A stretch of 5,645 nt of DNA from NCBI GenBank assembly GCA_003506635.1, contig DNZB01000353.1:7014-12658 (forward strand). The letters run 5' to 3'. Positions 1 through 5,645 of the stretch are shown in pieces (position 1 is the stretch's first letter; each line of letters opens with the position of its first letter). The position numbers and the translations under genes were made by a program. The notes beneath the pieces are model-generated. The model was not told the origin of the DNA, made no database searches, and worked only from the letters and a program-made list of their open reading frames with translations. This DNA comes from Parvularcula sp. Its GTDB lineage: Bacteria; Pseudomonadota; Alphaproteobacteria; Caulobacterales; Parvularculaceae.

Positions 1-54
1 GCGCGAGAGCTTTTCGCCGTCATCGAGGAGAGGCGCGTATCCGTGCGGTCGCAT
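1..54 (-). CDS. Possible start of an unidentified gene downstream of paaZ (partial)
   Basis: After the paaZ stop codon there are 4 bases and then an ATG (54-52) opening a frame with no stop up to the window edge; the 18 visible residues read MRPHGYAPLLDDGEKLSR. The spacing matches the tight paaG-paaZ junction, so a third co-transcribed gene is plausible. No clear Shine-Dalgarno sequence precedes the ATG, and 18 residues are too few to recognise a family. A chance open frame in GC-rich DNA is a real alternative. No function is proposed. Confidence 0.3.
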   Translation of the reverse strand, partial: MRPHGYAPLLDDGEKLSR

Positions 55-58
55 CGCG

Positions 59-2080
59 TCAAATCGCGTTCATCGTCAGAAGCTCATAAGTCGCCACAGT
101 CTCGTTCTTTTGGTTTAGAACCGTCACGTCCCACTTCACTTCGCCATAGTCGTCATTGCGTTTCTTCTTCGCCTTGGCCGTCAGGCGTACACGGATCGAA
201 TCGCCCGGCGAGGCCGGCGTCAGGAACCGCAATTCGTCAAGGCCGTAATTGGCGAGCACCGGCCCCGGCGCCGGATCGACGAACAGGCCCGCCGCGAATG
301 AAAGGATCAGATATCCATGCGCGACGCGTCCCGGGAAGAACGGGTTCGCCTTCGCCGCCGCTTCGTCCATGTGGGCGTAGAACGTATCGCCGGTGAAATG
401 CGCGAAATGCTCGATGTCGTCGAGCGTGATGTTGCGCGAAGGCGTTTCGATGGTCTTGCCGATTTCCAGTTCGCCGAAGCGGTAGCGGAAAGGGTGCGGC
501 GCGTTCTTGTCAACGCCGGCGCCCTTGACCCAGCGGCCAGTGACGGCGCGCAAGGTCGCAGGCGAACCCTGCACGGCAGTGCGCTGCATGTAATGGGAAA
601 TGCCGCGCATGCCGCCCATTTCCTCGCCGCCGCCGGCGCGCCCCGGTCCGCCATGGACGAGAACGGGGAGCGGAGAGCCATGGCCCGTCGATTCCTTCGC
701 GCAGTCGCGGTCGATGACGATGGCGCGGCCGTGGAACGACGCGGCCCCGAGAATAACCTCGCGCGCGATTTCCGCGTCATGAGTGAACAGCGACATGACG
801 AGCGAACCGCCGCCGCGATTGAGGAGTGCGATGGCGTCGGCAAGCGACTTGTAAGGCATCAGCGTCGCGACGGGACCGAAAGCCTCGACCTCATGCACGG
901 CGCGCGCATGCGCGGGGTCGTCGCAGACGAGCAAGGTCGGAGCGACAAAGGCGCCGCGTTCATCAGCGCCGACAGGCGAAGGCGGCGCGGCGTAGGCGAC
1001 TCGCGCCTCGCGGGAAAGGTCGGCGATGCGCGCTTCGACATCGGCGCGCTGGCCAAGGCTGACAAGCGCGCCCATGCGCACCTCCTCGCGCGCGGGATCG
1101 CCGATCGTCGTTTTGGCGAGCGCCTCCGAGATCGCTTTCTCGGCGGCGGGGAGGAGGGCGTCGGGAACGAGCGCGCGGCGGATGGCGGTGCACTTCTGCC
1201 CGGCCTTCACCGTCATTTCGCGCACGACTTCCTTGACGAACAACTGGAACTCCGGCGTCTCCGCGGTTGCGTCAGGGGCGAGCATCGCGGCGTTGAGGCT
1301 GTCCTGCTCGGCGATGAAGCGTACGCCTTCGTGGATAATGACGGGATGACTTTTCAGCTTTGCCGCCGTCGCCGCCGAGCCGGTGAAGGAGACGACGTCC
1401 TGACCGCTGAGGTAATCGAAGAGATCGCCAGTCGAACCGATGACGAGTTGCAAGGCGCCGCCGGGAACCTTTCCGGTCTCGACCAGAATACGGAACGCAG
1501 CCTCCGCAAGATAGGCGGTCGAGGTCGCGGGCTTCACGATAGCGGGAACGCCGGCGATCAGCGAGACGGCGAGCTTTTCAAGCATCCCCCAGACGGGAAA
1601 GTTGAAGGCGTTGATGTGAACCGCGACGCCTTTGAGCGAGGTCAGCACATGCTGCGCCACAAATGTGCCTTCGCGCGAGATCTGCTCTACCGCGCCGTCG
1701 ATAAGGATGACGTCGTCGGGAAGCTCTCGCTTGGCCTTCGACGCCATGGAGAAAAGCGTGCCGGCCCCGCCTTCGATGTCGATCCAGCCGTCCTTACGCG
1801 TCGCGCCGGTGTGAAAATTGAGGACGTAAAGCTCGTCCTTCCGGTCCATGATCGCTTGGCCGAGCGCTTTCACGATCGCGGCGCGCTCCAGGAACGTCAG
1901 CCTGCGGAGATTGGCGCCGCCTACATCGCGGGCGTGGGCCGCCATCGCGCGAAAATCGAGCGAGGCAGGCGCGAAGGCGGCGACCGTCTCCCCCGTTACG
2001 GCGGAAGCGATCCGCGTTTCGGCCCCGGCGCCGCTCGTCCATGTCTGAAGAGCGTAACTTTGCAGCGAAAGCACGGACAT
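59..2080 (-). CDS. paaZ: Bifunctional oxepin-CoA hydrolase / 3-oxo-5,6-dehydrosuberyl-CoA semialdehyde dehydrogenase PaaZ
   Basis: PaaZ is a cytoplasmic fusion enzyme that opens the oxepin-CoA ring and oxidises the semialdehyde with NADP+ to 3-oxo-5,6-dehydrosuberyl-CoA. The product is 673 residues; E. coli PaaZ is about 680. Residues 1 to about 520 are an aldehyde dehydrogenase: NAFNFPVWG at 157-165, FTGS at 232-235, general-base Glu258 in AEQDSLN, and nucleophile Cys297 in GQKCTA. The 39-residue Glu-Cys distance matches E. coli (256/295). Residues about 530-673 are a MaoC-type hotdog (R)-hydratase, with [11 protein letters not shown] carrying Asp565 and His570, and GRVAHGY at 584-590. Both active sites look intact, so this is a complete ring-opening enzyme rather than a hydratase-only or dehydrogenase-dead form. 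The ATG lies 4 bases after the paaG stop, with AAAGGGAG inside the end of paaG, which implies operon expression and translational coupling with paaG. Confidence 0.97.
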   Translation of the reverse strand: MSVLSLQSYALQTWTSGAGAETRIASAVTGETVAAFAPASLDFRAMAAHARDVGGANLRRLTFLERAAIVKALGQAIMDRKDELYVLNFHTGATRKDGWIDIEGGAGTLFSMASKAKRELPDDVILIDGAVEQISREGTFVAQHVLTSLKGVAVHINAFNFPVWGMLEKLAVSLIAGVPAIVKPATSTAYLAEAAFRILVETGKVPGGALQLVIGSTGDLFDYLSGQDVVSFTGSAATAAKLKSHPVIIHEGVRFIAEQDSLNAAMLAPDATAETPEFQLFVKEVVREMTVKAGQKCTAIRRALVPDALLPAAEKAISEALAKTTIGDPAREEVRMGALVSLGQRADVEARIADLSREARVAYAAPPSPVGADERGAFVAPTLLVCDDPAHARAVHEVEAFGPVATLMPYKSLADAIALLNRGGGSLVMSLFTHDAEIAREVILGAASFHGRAIVIDRDCAKESTGHGSPLPVLVHGGPGRAGGGEEMGGMRGISHYMQRTAVQGSPATLRAVTGRWVKGAGVDKNAPHPFRYRFGELEIGKTIETPSRNITLDDIEHFAHFTGDTFYAHMDEAAAKANPFFPGRVAHGYLILSFAAGLFVDPAPGPVLANYGLDELRFLTPASPGDSIRVRLTAKAKKKRNDDYGEVKWDVTVLNQKNETVATYELLTMNAI

Positions 2081-2084
2081 TCCC

Positions 2085-2876
2085 TTATCTCCCTTTGAAG
2101 CTCGGTTTGCGCTTGTTTAAAAACGCATCGACGCCTTCACGGTAGTCCTCGCTTCGCCCAAGCTCGCGCATGCGGTCGCGTTCAAGGTCGAGCTGCTCTT
2201 GAAGCGTTCGTGTGAACGCGCCGCGAATGAGCTTTTTCGTCTCGGCAAGGCCGCGCGTCGGCGCGCTGGCGAATTTGGCGGCGAGCGCATCGGTTTCTTC
2301 GGCGAGCTTGTCGTCATCGACGCATTTCCAGATGAGGCCCCAGTCTGCGGCGGTTTCCGCGGGCAAGGGTTCGCCGGTCAAGGCAAGGCCGAGCGCGCGC
2401 GCTTGCCCGGCGAGGCGCGGCAGCGCCCAGGAGCTTCCCGAATCCGGCACGAGGCCGATATTGGCGAAGGACATGATGAACTTCGCCGATTTCGCGGCGA
2501 GGCAGATATCCGCGGCGAAAGCGAGCGAGGCGCCCGCGCCCGCCGCGACGCCGTTGACGCTGGCGACGACCGGCATCGGCAGTGCGATTAGACGGCGGAT
2601 CAGCGGATTGTAGCGTTTCTCGACGGACTCGCCGAGATCGGGCGCCTCGGCGCCCGGCGTCACGGCGCGGTCCGACAGATCTTGTCCTGCGCAAAAGCCC
2701 CGGCCCGCGCCCGTAATGATCATGGTACGGACTGTTGCGTCCGCCTCGATCTGCGTGAGGGCTTCAGCGATCTCCTCATGCATCCTCACGGTGAAGGAAT
2801 TGAGCCGGTCCGGGCGATGGAGGGTAAGGCGCGCGGCGCCCGTTTCCATCGAGAATTGAATCGTCTCGAACGCCAT
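2085..2876 (-). CDS. paaG: 1,2-epoxyphenylacetyl-CoA isomerase PaaG (crotonase family)
   Basis: PaaG converts 1,2-epoxyphenylacetyl-CoA to oxepin-CoA and also shifts double bonds in later intermediates. The 263-residue product has the family's usual length and aligns almost without gaps to my recollection of E. coli PaaG (262 residues). Visible landmarks are RPDRLNSF (21-28), the CoA and oxyanion-hole segment GRGFCAGQDL (58-67), GVAAGAGASLAF (109-120), the catalytic acid Asp145 in GLVPDSG, and the C-terminal YREGVDAFLNKR (245-256). The FCAGQDL and VPD combination separates it from PaaF-type hydratases, which carry two catalytic glutamates. One small oddity is that the usual Gly-Gly after Asp145 reads GSSW here. 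The ATG has GAGG (2885-2882) 5 bases upstream. It is the first gene of a leftward unit, divergent from paaI, and its last codons contain the paaZ ribosome binding site. Confidence 0.96.
   Translation of the reverse strand: MAFETIQFSMETGAARLTLHRPDRLNSFTVRMHEEIAEALTQIEADATVRTMIITGAGRGFCAGQDLSDRAVTPGAEAPDLGESVEKRYNPLIRRLIALPMPVVASVNGVAAGAGASLAFAADICLAAKSAKFIMSFANIGLVPDSGSSWALPRLAGQARALGLALTGEPLPAETAADWGLIWKCVDDDKLAEETDALAAKFASAPTRGLAETKKLIRGAFTRTLQEQLDLERDRMRELGRSEDYREGVDAFLNKRKPSFKGR
2089..2096 (-). promoter_or_regulatory. paaZ ribosome binding site inside the end of paaG
   Basis: Read on the minus strand this is AAAGGGAG, with GGGAG 8 bases before the paaZ ATG. It lies in the last codons of paaG. 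The stop-to-start gap is 4 bases, so ribosomes finishing paaG can reinitiate on paaZ. Confidence 0.75.
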
Positions 2877-2888
2877 CGCCGCCTCGAA

Positions 2889-2915
2889 TTGCCTCGGGGA
2901 AAGGTTTCATATAAT
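2889..2915 (+). promoter_or_regulatory. Putative paaI-paaJ promoter
   Basis: A perfect -10 box TATAAT lies at 2910-2915. The best upstream partner is TTGCCT at 2889-2894, with a short 15-base spacer, so the -35 is weak and an activator or extended contacts may be needed. Transcription would start near 2922, inside the operator. This promoter overlaps the opposing paaG promoter, so the two polymerases would compete for the same DNA. Confidence 0.45.
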
Positions 2916-2934
2916 TGAACAGACGGTCGGTCAA
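2906..2934 (-). promoter_or_regulatory. Putative paaG-paaZ promoter
   Basis: On the minus strand a -35 box TTGACC (2934-2929, five of six to consensus) is followed after 17 bases by TATGAA (2911-2906, four of six). Transcription would start near 2899, giving a leader of about 20 bases to the paaG ATG. The -35 box is the conserved half of the neighbouring operator. This is a prediction from spacing and consensus only. Confidence 0.5.
2915..2934. promoter_or_regulatory. Putative PaaR-type operator between paaG and paaI
   Basis: The site opens with TTGAAC (2915-2920) and closes with CGGTCGGTCAA (2924-2934). Against the ideal 20-base palindrome TTGACCGACC plus its reverse complement it matches 16 of 20 positions, with all mismatches in the left half. 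Repressors of the TetR family called PaaR are known to bind such ACCG/CGGT palindromes in front of paa genes and to release on phenylacetyl-CoA. The site covers the -35 of the paaG promoter and the expected start point of the paaI promoter. The binding protein is inferred; its gene is not in the window. Confidence 0.65.
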
Positions 2935-2936
2935 TG

Positions 2937-2941
2937 AAAGG
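2937..2941 (+). promoter_or_regulatory. Ribosome binding site deciding the paaI start
   Basis: AAAGG sits 7 bases before the ATG at 2949. The earlier in-frame ATG at 2934 has no purine-rich site before it, because its upstream bases are the operator. Confidence 0.55.
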
Positions 2942-2948
2942 CGCGTCG

Positions 2949-3392
2949 ATGCGCGGCCCGTCGAACGAAGCGCTTGGCTTGCGTGTCGCCGCCGCGCTGC
3001 GCGCGTCGGAGGCGTCGTCGGATCTGCTCGGCCTGGCGCTTGAAGACGCCGGCGAGGGCTGGGCGCGTTGCGCGATGATCGTGCGGCCTGACATGCTGAA
3101 CGGGCTGAAGACCTGTCACGGCGGGTTTATCTTCGCGCTCGCCGACAACGCCTTCGCCTGGGCCTGCAATTCCCGTAACGTCAGGACCTTTGCGCAACAC
3201 GCAGCGATCAGTTTTTTGTCGCCCGGTCGCGAAGGCGAGAAGTTGACGGCGGATGCGCGCGAGGAATCGGCGGAAGGTCGTACCGGCGTTTACACGGTGC
3301 GCGTCACCGGCGATGACGGCCGCGTCGTCGCGGTGTTTCAAGGTTTGTCGCGCACGGCGGGCGGCGCGGTGGTGGAGGAGACGAATGACTGA
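2949..3392 (+). CDS. paaI: Hydroxyphenylacetyl-CoA thioesterase PaaI (hotdog fold)
   Basis: PaaI hydrolyses CoA esters such as ring-hydroxylated phenylacetyl-CoA, and is thought to free CoA from dead-end or toxic intermediates when the ring pathway stalls. From this start the protein has 147 residues; E. coli PaaI has about 140. The family core MLNGLKTCHGGFIFALADNAFAWACNS is residues 49-75, with the HGG at 57-59 and catalytic Asp66 in the ADNAFA segment; ISFLSPGREGEKLTA and RTGVY follow. An in-frame ATG at 2934 would add MKGAS, but its A is the last base of the operator and it lacks a ribosome binding site, so the start at 2949 is preferred with moderate certainty. It heads the rightward unit, and its last 8 bases overlap paaJ. 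Confidence 0.92.
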   Translation: MRGPSNEALGLRVAAALRASEASSDLLGLALEDAGEGWARCAMIVRPDMLNGLKTCHGGFIFALADNAFAWACNSRNVRTFAQHAAISFLSPGREGEKLTADAREESAEGRTGVYTVRVTGDDGRVVAVFQGLSRTAGGAVVEETND

Positions 3393-4587
3393 CGCTTTCA
3401 TTTGCGATGCTGTCCGCACTCCGATCGGGCGTTACGCCGGCTCGCTTTCCGCCGTCAGAGCGGATGACCTCGCCGCAATTCCCTTGCGCGCGCTGAAAGA
3501 CCGCAACGCGAATGTCGACTGGGACGCGCTCGACGATATCGTGATGGGCTGCGCCAATCAGGCGGGCGAGGACAACCGGAATGTCGCGCGCATGGCGGCG
3601 CTGCTCGCAGGGTTTGGCGAGACGGCGCCGGGAACGACGGTCAATCGCTTGTGCGGCTCGGGGCTCGACGCGGTGCTGATCGCTGCGCGTGCGATCAAGG
3701 CGGGGGACGCCGACCTCATCATCGCCGGAGGCGTTGAATCGATGAGCCGCGCGCCGTTCGTCATGGGCAAGGCGGCGGAAGCGTTTTCGCGGACCGCGGA
3801 AGTTTTCGACACGACGATCGGCTGGCGCTTCGTCAATCCGCAGATGAAGGCGCAATACGGAATCGATTCGATGCCGGAGACGGCGGAGAACGTCGCGGCC
3901 GACTTCAACATTTCCCGCGCCGATCAGGACGCTTTTGCGTTCCGCTCGCAGATGCGGGCGAGCGCCGCGCAGAAATCGGGGCGCCTCGGCGCGGAGATCG
4001 TTCCCGTGACCATCCCGCAGCGTAAGGGTGACCCGAAAATCGTCGATAAGGACGAGCATCCGCGCGAGACGACCCCTGAAGCGCTCGCGGGACTCAAGCC
4101 CTTCGTGAAGAAAGATGGCGTCGTCACCGCGGGCAACGCCAGCGGCGTCAATGACGGCGCCGCGGCGATGATTGTCGCGTCGGAAGCGGCGGCGAAACGC
4201 TACGGGCTCATTCCCCGCGCGCGCGTAGTTACGGGTGCGGTCGCCGGCGTTCCCCCGCGCATTATGGGAATAGGTCCGGCGCCGGCGTCGAAAGCAGCGC
4301 TCGCCAAGGCGAAACTTACCGTCGCTGATATGGGCGTCATCGAGCTTAATGAGGCGTTCGCTTCACAGGTGCTCGCCTCGATGCGCGAGCTCGGCCTTCC
4401 TGACGACGCAAGCCACGTGAACCCCAATGGCGGCGCTATCGCCCTCGGCCACCCGCTCGGCATGTCCGGTGCGCGCCTCATTCTCACGGCGACAGAGGAA
4501 CTTCGCCGCCGCAAAGCCCGGTATGCGCTGGCCGCCATGTGCATCGGCGTGGGGCAGGGGATCGCAGGCGTTATTGAGCGGGTTTAG
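3385..4587 (+). CDS. paaJ: 3-oxoadipyl-CoA / 3-oxo-5,6-dehydrosuberyl-CoA thiolase PaaJ
   Basis: PaaJ acts twice in the pathway. It cleaves 3-oxo-5,6-dehydrosuberyl-CoA to 2,3-dehydroadipyl-CoA plus acetyl-CoA, and later cleaves 3-oxoadipyl-CoA to succinyl-CoA plus acetyl-CoA. The 400-residue protein has the standard thiolase length. Catalytic residues are visible: Cys90 in NRLCGSG, His356 in GHPLGMSG and Cys386 in MCIGVGQG. AGGVESMSRAPFVMGKA (114-130), NASGVNDGAAA (251-261) and NEAFA (322-326) are also present. The start MTDAFICDAVRTPIGRY matches the family N-terminus. The frame is open for 44 codons further upstream, but that part is antisense-like arginine-rich sequence inside paaI and is rejected. 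GGAGG (3374-3378) lies 6 bases before the ATG, and the gene overlaps the paaI end by 8 bases, so the two are translated from one message. The beta-ketoadipate thiolase PcaF is nearly the same family; the context favours PaaJ. Confidence 0.96.
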   Translation: MTDAFICDAVRTPIGRYAGSLSAVRADDLAAIPLRALKDRNANVDWDALDDIVMGCANQAGEDNRNVARMAALLAGFGETAPGTTVNRLCGSGLDAVLIAARAIKAGDADLIIAGGVESMSRAPFVMGKAAEAFSRTAEVFDTTIGWRFVNPQMKAQYGIDSMPETAENVAADFNISRADQDAFAFRSQMRASAAQKSGRLGAEIVPVTIPQRKGDPKIVDKDEHPRETTPEALAGLKPFVKKDGVVTAGNASGVNDGAAAMIVASEAAAKRYGLIPRARVVTGAVAGVPPRIMGIGPAPASKAALAKAKLTVADMGVIELNEAFASQVLASMRELGLPDDASHVNPNGGAIALGHPLGMSGARLILTATEELRRRKARYALAAMCIGVGQGIAGVIERV

Positions 4588-4602
4588 GTCCGCCGGAATT
4601 AG

Positions 4603-4618
4603 TTGACCGACCGGTCAA
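4603..4618. promoter_or_regulatory. Putative PaaR-type operator upstream of paaA
   Basis: TTGACCGACCGGTCAA contains TTGACC and GGTCAA arms around a 4-base centre, plus the nested palindrome GACCGGTC (4609-4616). Its first 14 bases match exactly the left side of the 20-base ideal palindrome that also describes the paaG/paaI site; the outer right half is degenerate. A shared TetR-type PaaR regulator is the likely ligand, by inference. Confidence 0.65.
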
Positions 4619-4631
4619 GGAATTGTACAAA
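4603..4631 (+). promoter_or_regulatory. Putative paaA promoter
   Basis: The -35 box TTGACC (4603-4608) is followed after 17 bases by TACAAA (4626-4631, four of six to consensus). The start point would be near 4638, giving a leader of about 17 bases containing the paaA ribosome binding site GGGAG (4643-4647). The -35 is the first half of the operator, the same arrangement as for paaG. No terminator separates paaJ from paaA, so read-through from paaJ is also likely. Confidence 0.5.
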
Positions 4632-4654
4632 GCCCCCGCCAAGGGAGACCGCCC

Positions 4655-5645
4655 ATGTACGCGCAAGAGGTGAAAGCGACCGGGGAACGCGTCAGGACCC
4701 TCGACGAGATGGGCCCCGAAGAGCGCGCCTTTCAAGAAAAGGTCGACGCCGGGATCAAGATCGAAGCGAAAGACTGGATGCCGGAGGGCTATCGCAAGAC
4801 GCTCATCCGCCAGATCTCGCAGCACGCGCATTCCGAAATTGTCGGGCAGTTGCCGGAAGGGAACTGGATCACCCGCGCGCCGACGCTCGACCGCAAGATG
4901 ATCCTCCTCGCCAAAGTGCAGGACGAGGCGGGCCACGGGCTCTATCTCTATTGTGCGGCAGAGACGCTCGGCGTCAGCCGCGACCAGATGACAGAGCAAT
5001 TGCTGTCGGGGAAGGCTAAATATTCCTCGATCTTCAATTACCCGACGCTCACCTGGGCCGACATCGGCGCGATCGGCTGGCTCGTCGACGGCGCGGCGAT
5101 CATGAACCAGGTGCCGTTGCAGCGCTGTTCCTACGGCCCCTACAGCCGGGCGATGATCCGCATCTGCAAGGAGGAAAGTTTCCACCAGCGCCAGGGCTAC
5201 GCGATCATGATGGCGCTTGCGAAGGGCAGCGAGGCGCAGCGCACCATGGCGCAGGACGCGCTGGATCGCTGGTGGTGGCCTTCGCTCATGATGTTCGGCC
5301 CCTCCGACGGCGACAGCATTCACTCCGCGCAGTCGATGGCGTGGAAGATCAAGCAGAATTCGAATGATGAGCTGCGCCAGAAATTCGTCAACGAGACCGT
5401 TCCGCAGGCGGACTATCTGGGACTGAAGGCGCCGGACCCGGACCTCAAATGGAACCCTGAAAAGCGCGGCTATGATTTCGGCGCGATCGACTGGACCGAG
5501 TTCTACGAAGTGCTGAAAGGCAACGGCCCCTGCAATGCCGAGCGCATGGCGGCGCGGCGCAGGGCGTGGGACGACGGGGCGTGGTTCCGCGAAGGGCTGA
5601 TGGCGCACGCGAAGAAGGCGGGCGCGCGCAAGATGGCGGCGGAGT
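4655..5645 (+). CDS. paaA: Phenylacetyl-CoA 1,2-epoxidase catalytic subunit PaaA (3' end cut by window)
   Basis: PaaA is the diiron oxygenase subunit of the PaaABCE complex, which uses O2 and electrons from PaaE to epoxidise the ring of phenylacetyl-CoA. The window shows 330 residues. The protein aligns without gaps to E. coli PaaA (309 residues) over most of its length but has about 19 extra N-terminal residues, so only a few codons are probably missing. Likely iron ligands are Glu61 in HSEIVG, the ExxH pair Glu91/His94 in QDEAGHG, and the ExxH pair Glu174/His177 in [10 protein letters not shown]; Asp145 in LVDGAAI is a conserved active-site acid. [13 protein letters not shown] (216-228) is typical of the family. 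The ATG has GGGAG 7 bases upstream and follows its own operator and promoter. paaB to paaE are expected to follow. Confidence 0.97.
   Translation, partial: MYAQEVKATGERVRTLDEMGPEERAFQEKVDAGIKIEAKDWMPEGYRKTLIRQISQHAHSEIVGQLPEGNWITRAPTLDRKMILLAKVQDEAGHGLYLYCAAETLGVSRDQMTEQLLSGKAKYSSIFNYPTLTWADIGAIGWLVDGAAIMNQVPLQRCSYGPYSRAMIRICKEESFHQRQGYAIMMALAKGSEAQRTMAQDALDRWWWPSLMMFGPSDGDSIHSAQSMAWKIKQNSNDELRQKFVNETVPQADYLGLKAPDPDLKWNPEKRGYDFGAIDWTEFYEVLKGNGPCNAERMAARRRAWDDGAWFREGLMAHAKKAGARKMAAE

Noticed and set aside
317..2098. A 593-codon open frame on the plus strand opposite paaZ
   Set aside because: Its product is arginine-, glycine- and aspartate-rich with no recognisable family, as expected for the antisense of a GC-rich gene. 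The opposite strand encodes an unmistakable full-length PaaZ.
3253..3384. A 44-codon N-terminal extension of PaaJ
   Set aside because: The extension is arginine-rich out-of-frame paaI sequence. The ATG at 3385 has a strong ribosome binding site and gives the family's exact N-terminus.
4588..4602. Possible terminator after paaJ
   Set aside because: No stable hairpin followed by a T run is present between the paaJ stop and the paaA operator.
4623..4630. Palindrome TTGTACAA just after the paaA operator
   Set aside because: Eight bases with perfect symmetry occur often by chance, it overlaps the predicted -10 region, and there is no second copy near the other promoter.
4571..5608. A 345-codon open frame on the minus strand opposite paaA
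   Set aside because: It is the shadow of the paaA coding strand; its composition is rich in Arg, Ala, Leu and His and shows no domain, while PaaA fits along the whole stretch.

Overview
The window holds a piece of the aerobic phenylacetate (phenylacetyl-CoA) catabolic cluster of a GC-rich proteobacterium. The tight gene packing and the PaaA with a longer N-terminus than the E. coli protein fit an alphaproteobacterium of the Rhizobiales type. That placement is an inference from sequence character, not from a search.

Layout. On the minus strand, reading leftward, paaG (2876-2085) is followed after 4 bases by paaZ (2080-59). After paaZ, an open frame starts 4 bases beyond the stop and runs off the left edge (54-1). 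On the plus strand, reading rightward, paaI (2949-3392, or from 2934) overlaps paaJ (3385-4587) by 8 bases. A 67-base gap follows, then paaA (4655 to the right edge), which is cut only a few codons before its expected end. The gaps of interest are the divergent paaG/paaI region (2877-2948) and the paaJ-paaA spacer (4588-4654). No tRNA, rRNA, CRISPR array, insertion sequence or convincing terminator was seen.

How the genes work together (established pathway). PaaA is the catalytic diiron subunit of the PaaABC(D)E epoxidase, which converts phenylacetyl-CoA to the 1,2-epoxide. PaaG isomerises the epoxide to oxepin-CoA. PaaZ opens the ring with its hydratase domain and oxidises the resulting semialdehyde with its aldehyde dehydrogenase domain. 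PaaJ cleaves the 3-oxo-5,6-dehydrosuberyl-CoA and later the 3-oxoadipyl-CoA. PaaI is a thioesterase thought to rescue dead-end or toxic CoA esters. Not in the window are paaB-E (expected just right of paaA), paaF, paaH, the ligase paaK and the regulator gene.

Regulation read from the sequence. Both spacers carry versions of one palindrome built on the half-site TTGACCGACC. In each, the well-preserved half includes TTGACC placed 17 bases from a plausible -10 box: leftward for paaG-paaZ, rightward for paaA. The divergent copy also covers the expected start point of a rightward paaI promoter with a perfect TATAAT. The simplest reading is a TetR-type PaaR repressor that blocks all three promoters and is released by phenylacetyl-CoA. 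Every gene is a recognisable member of a known pathway, so I see no undescribed system. The most interesting feature is this compact promoter/operator design.
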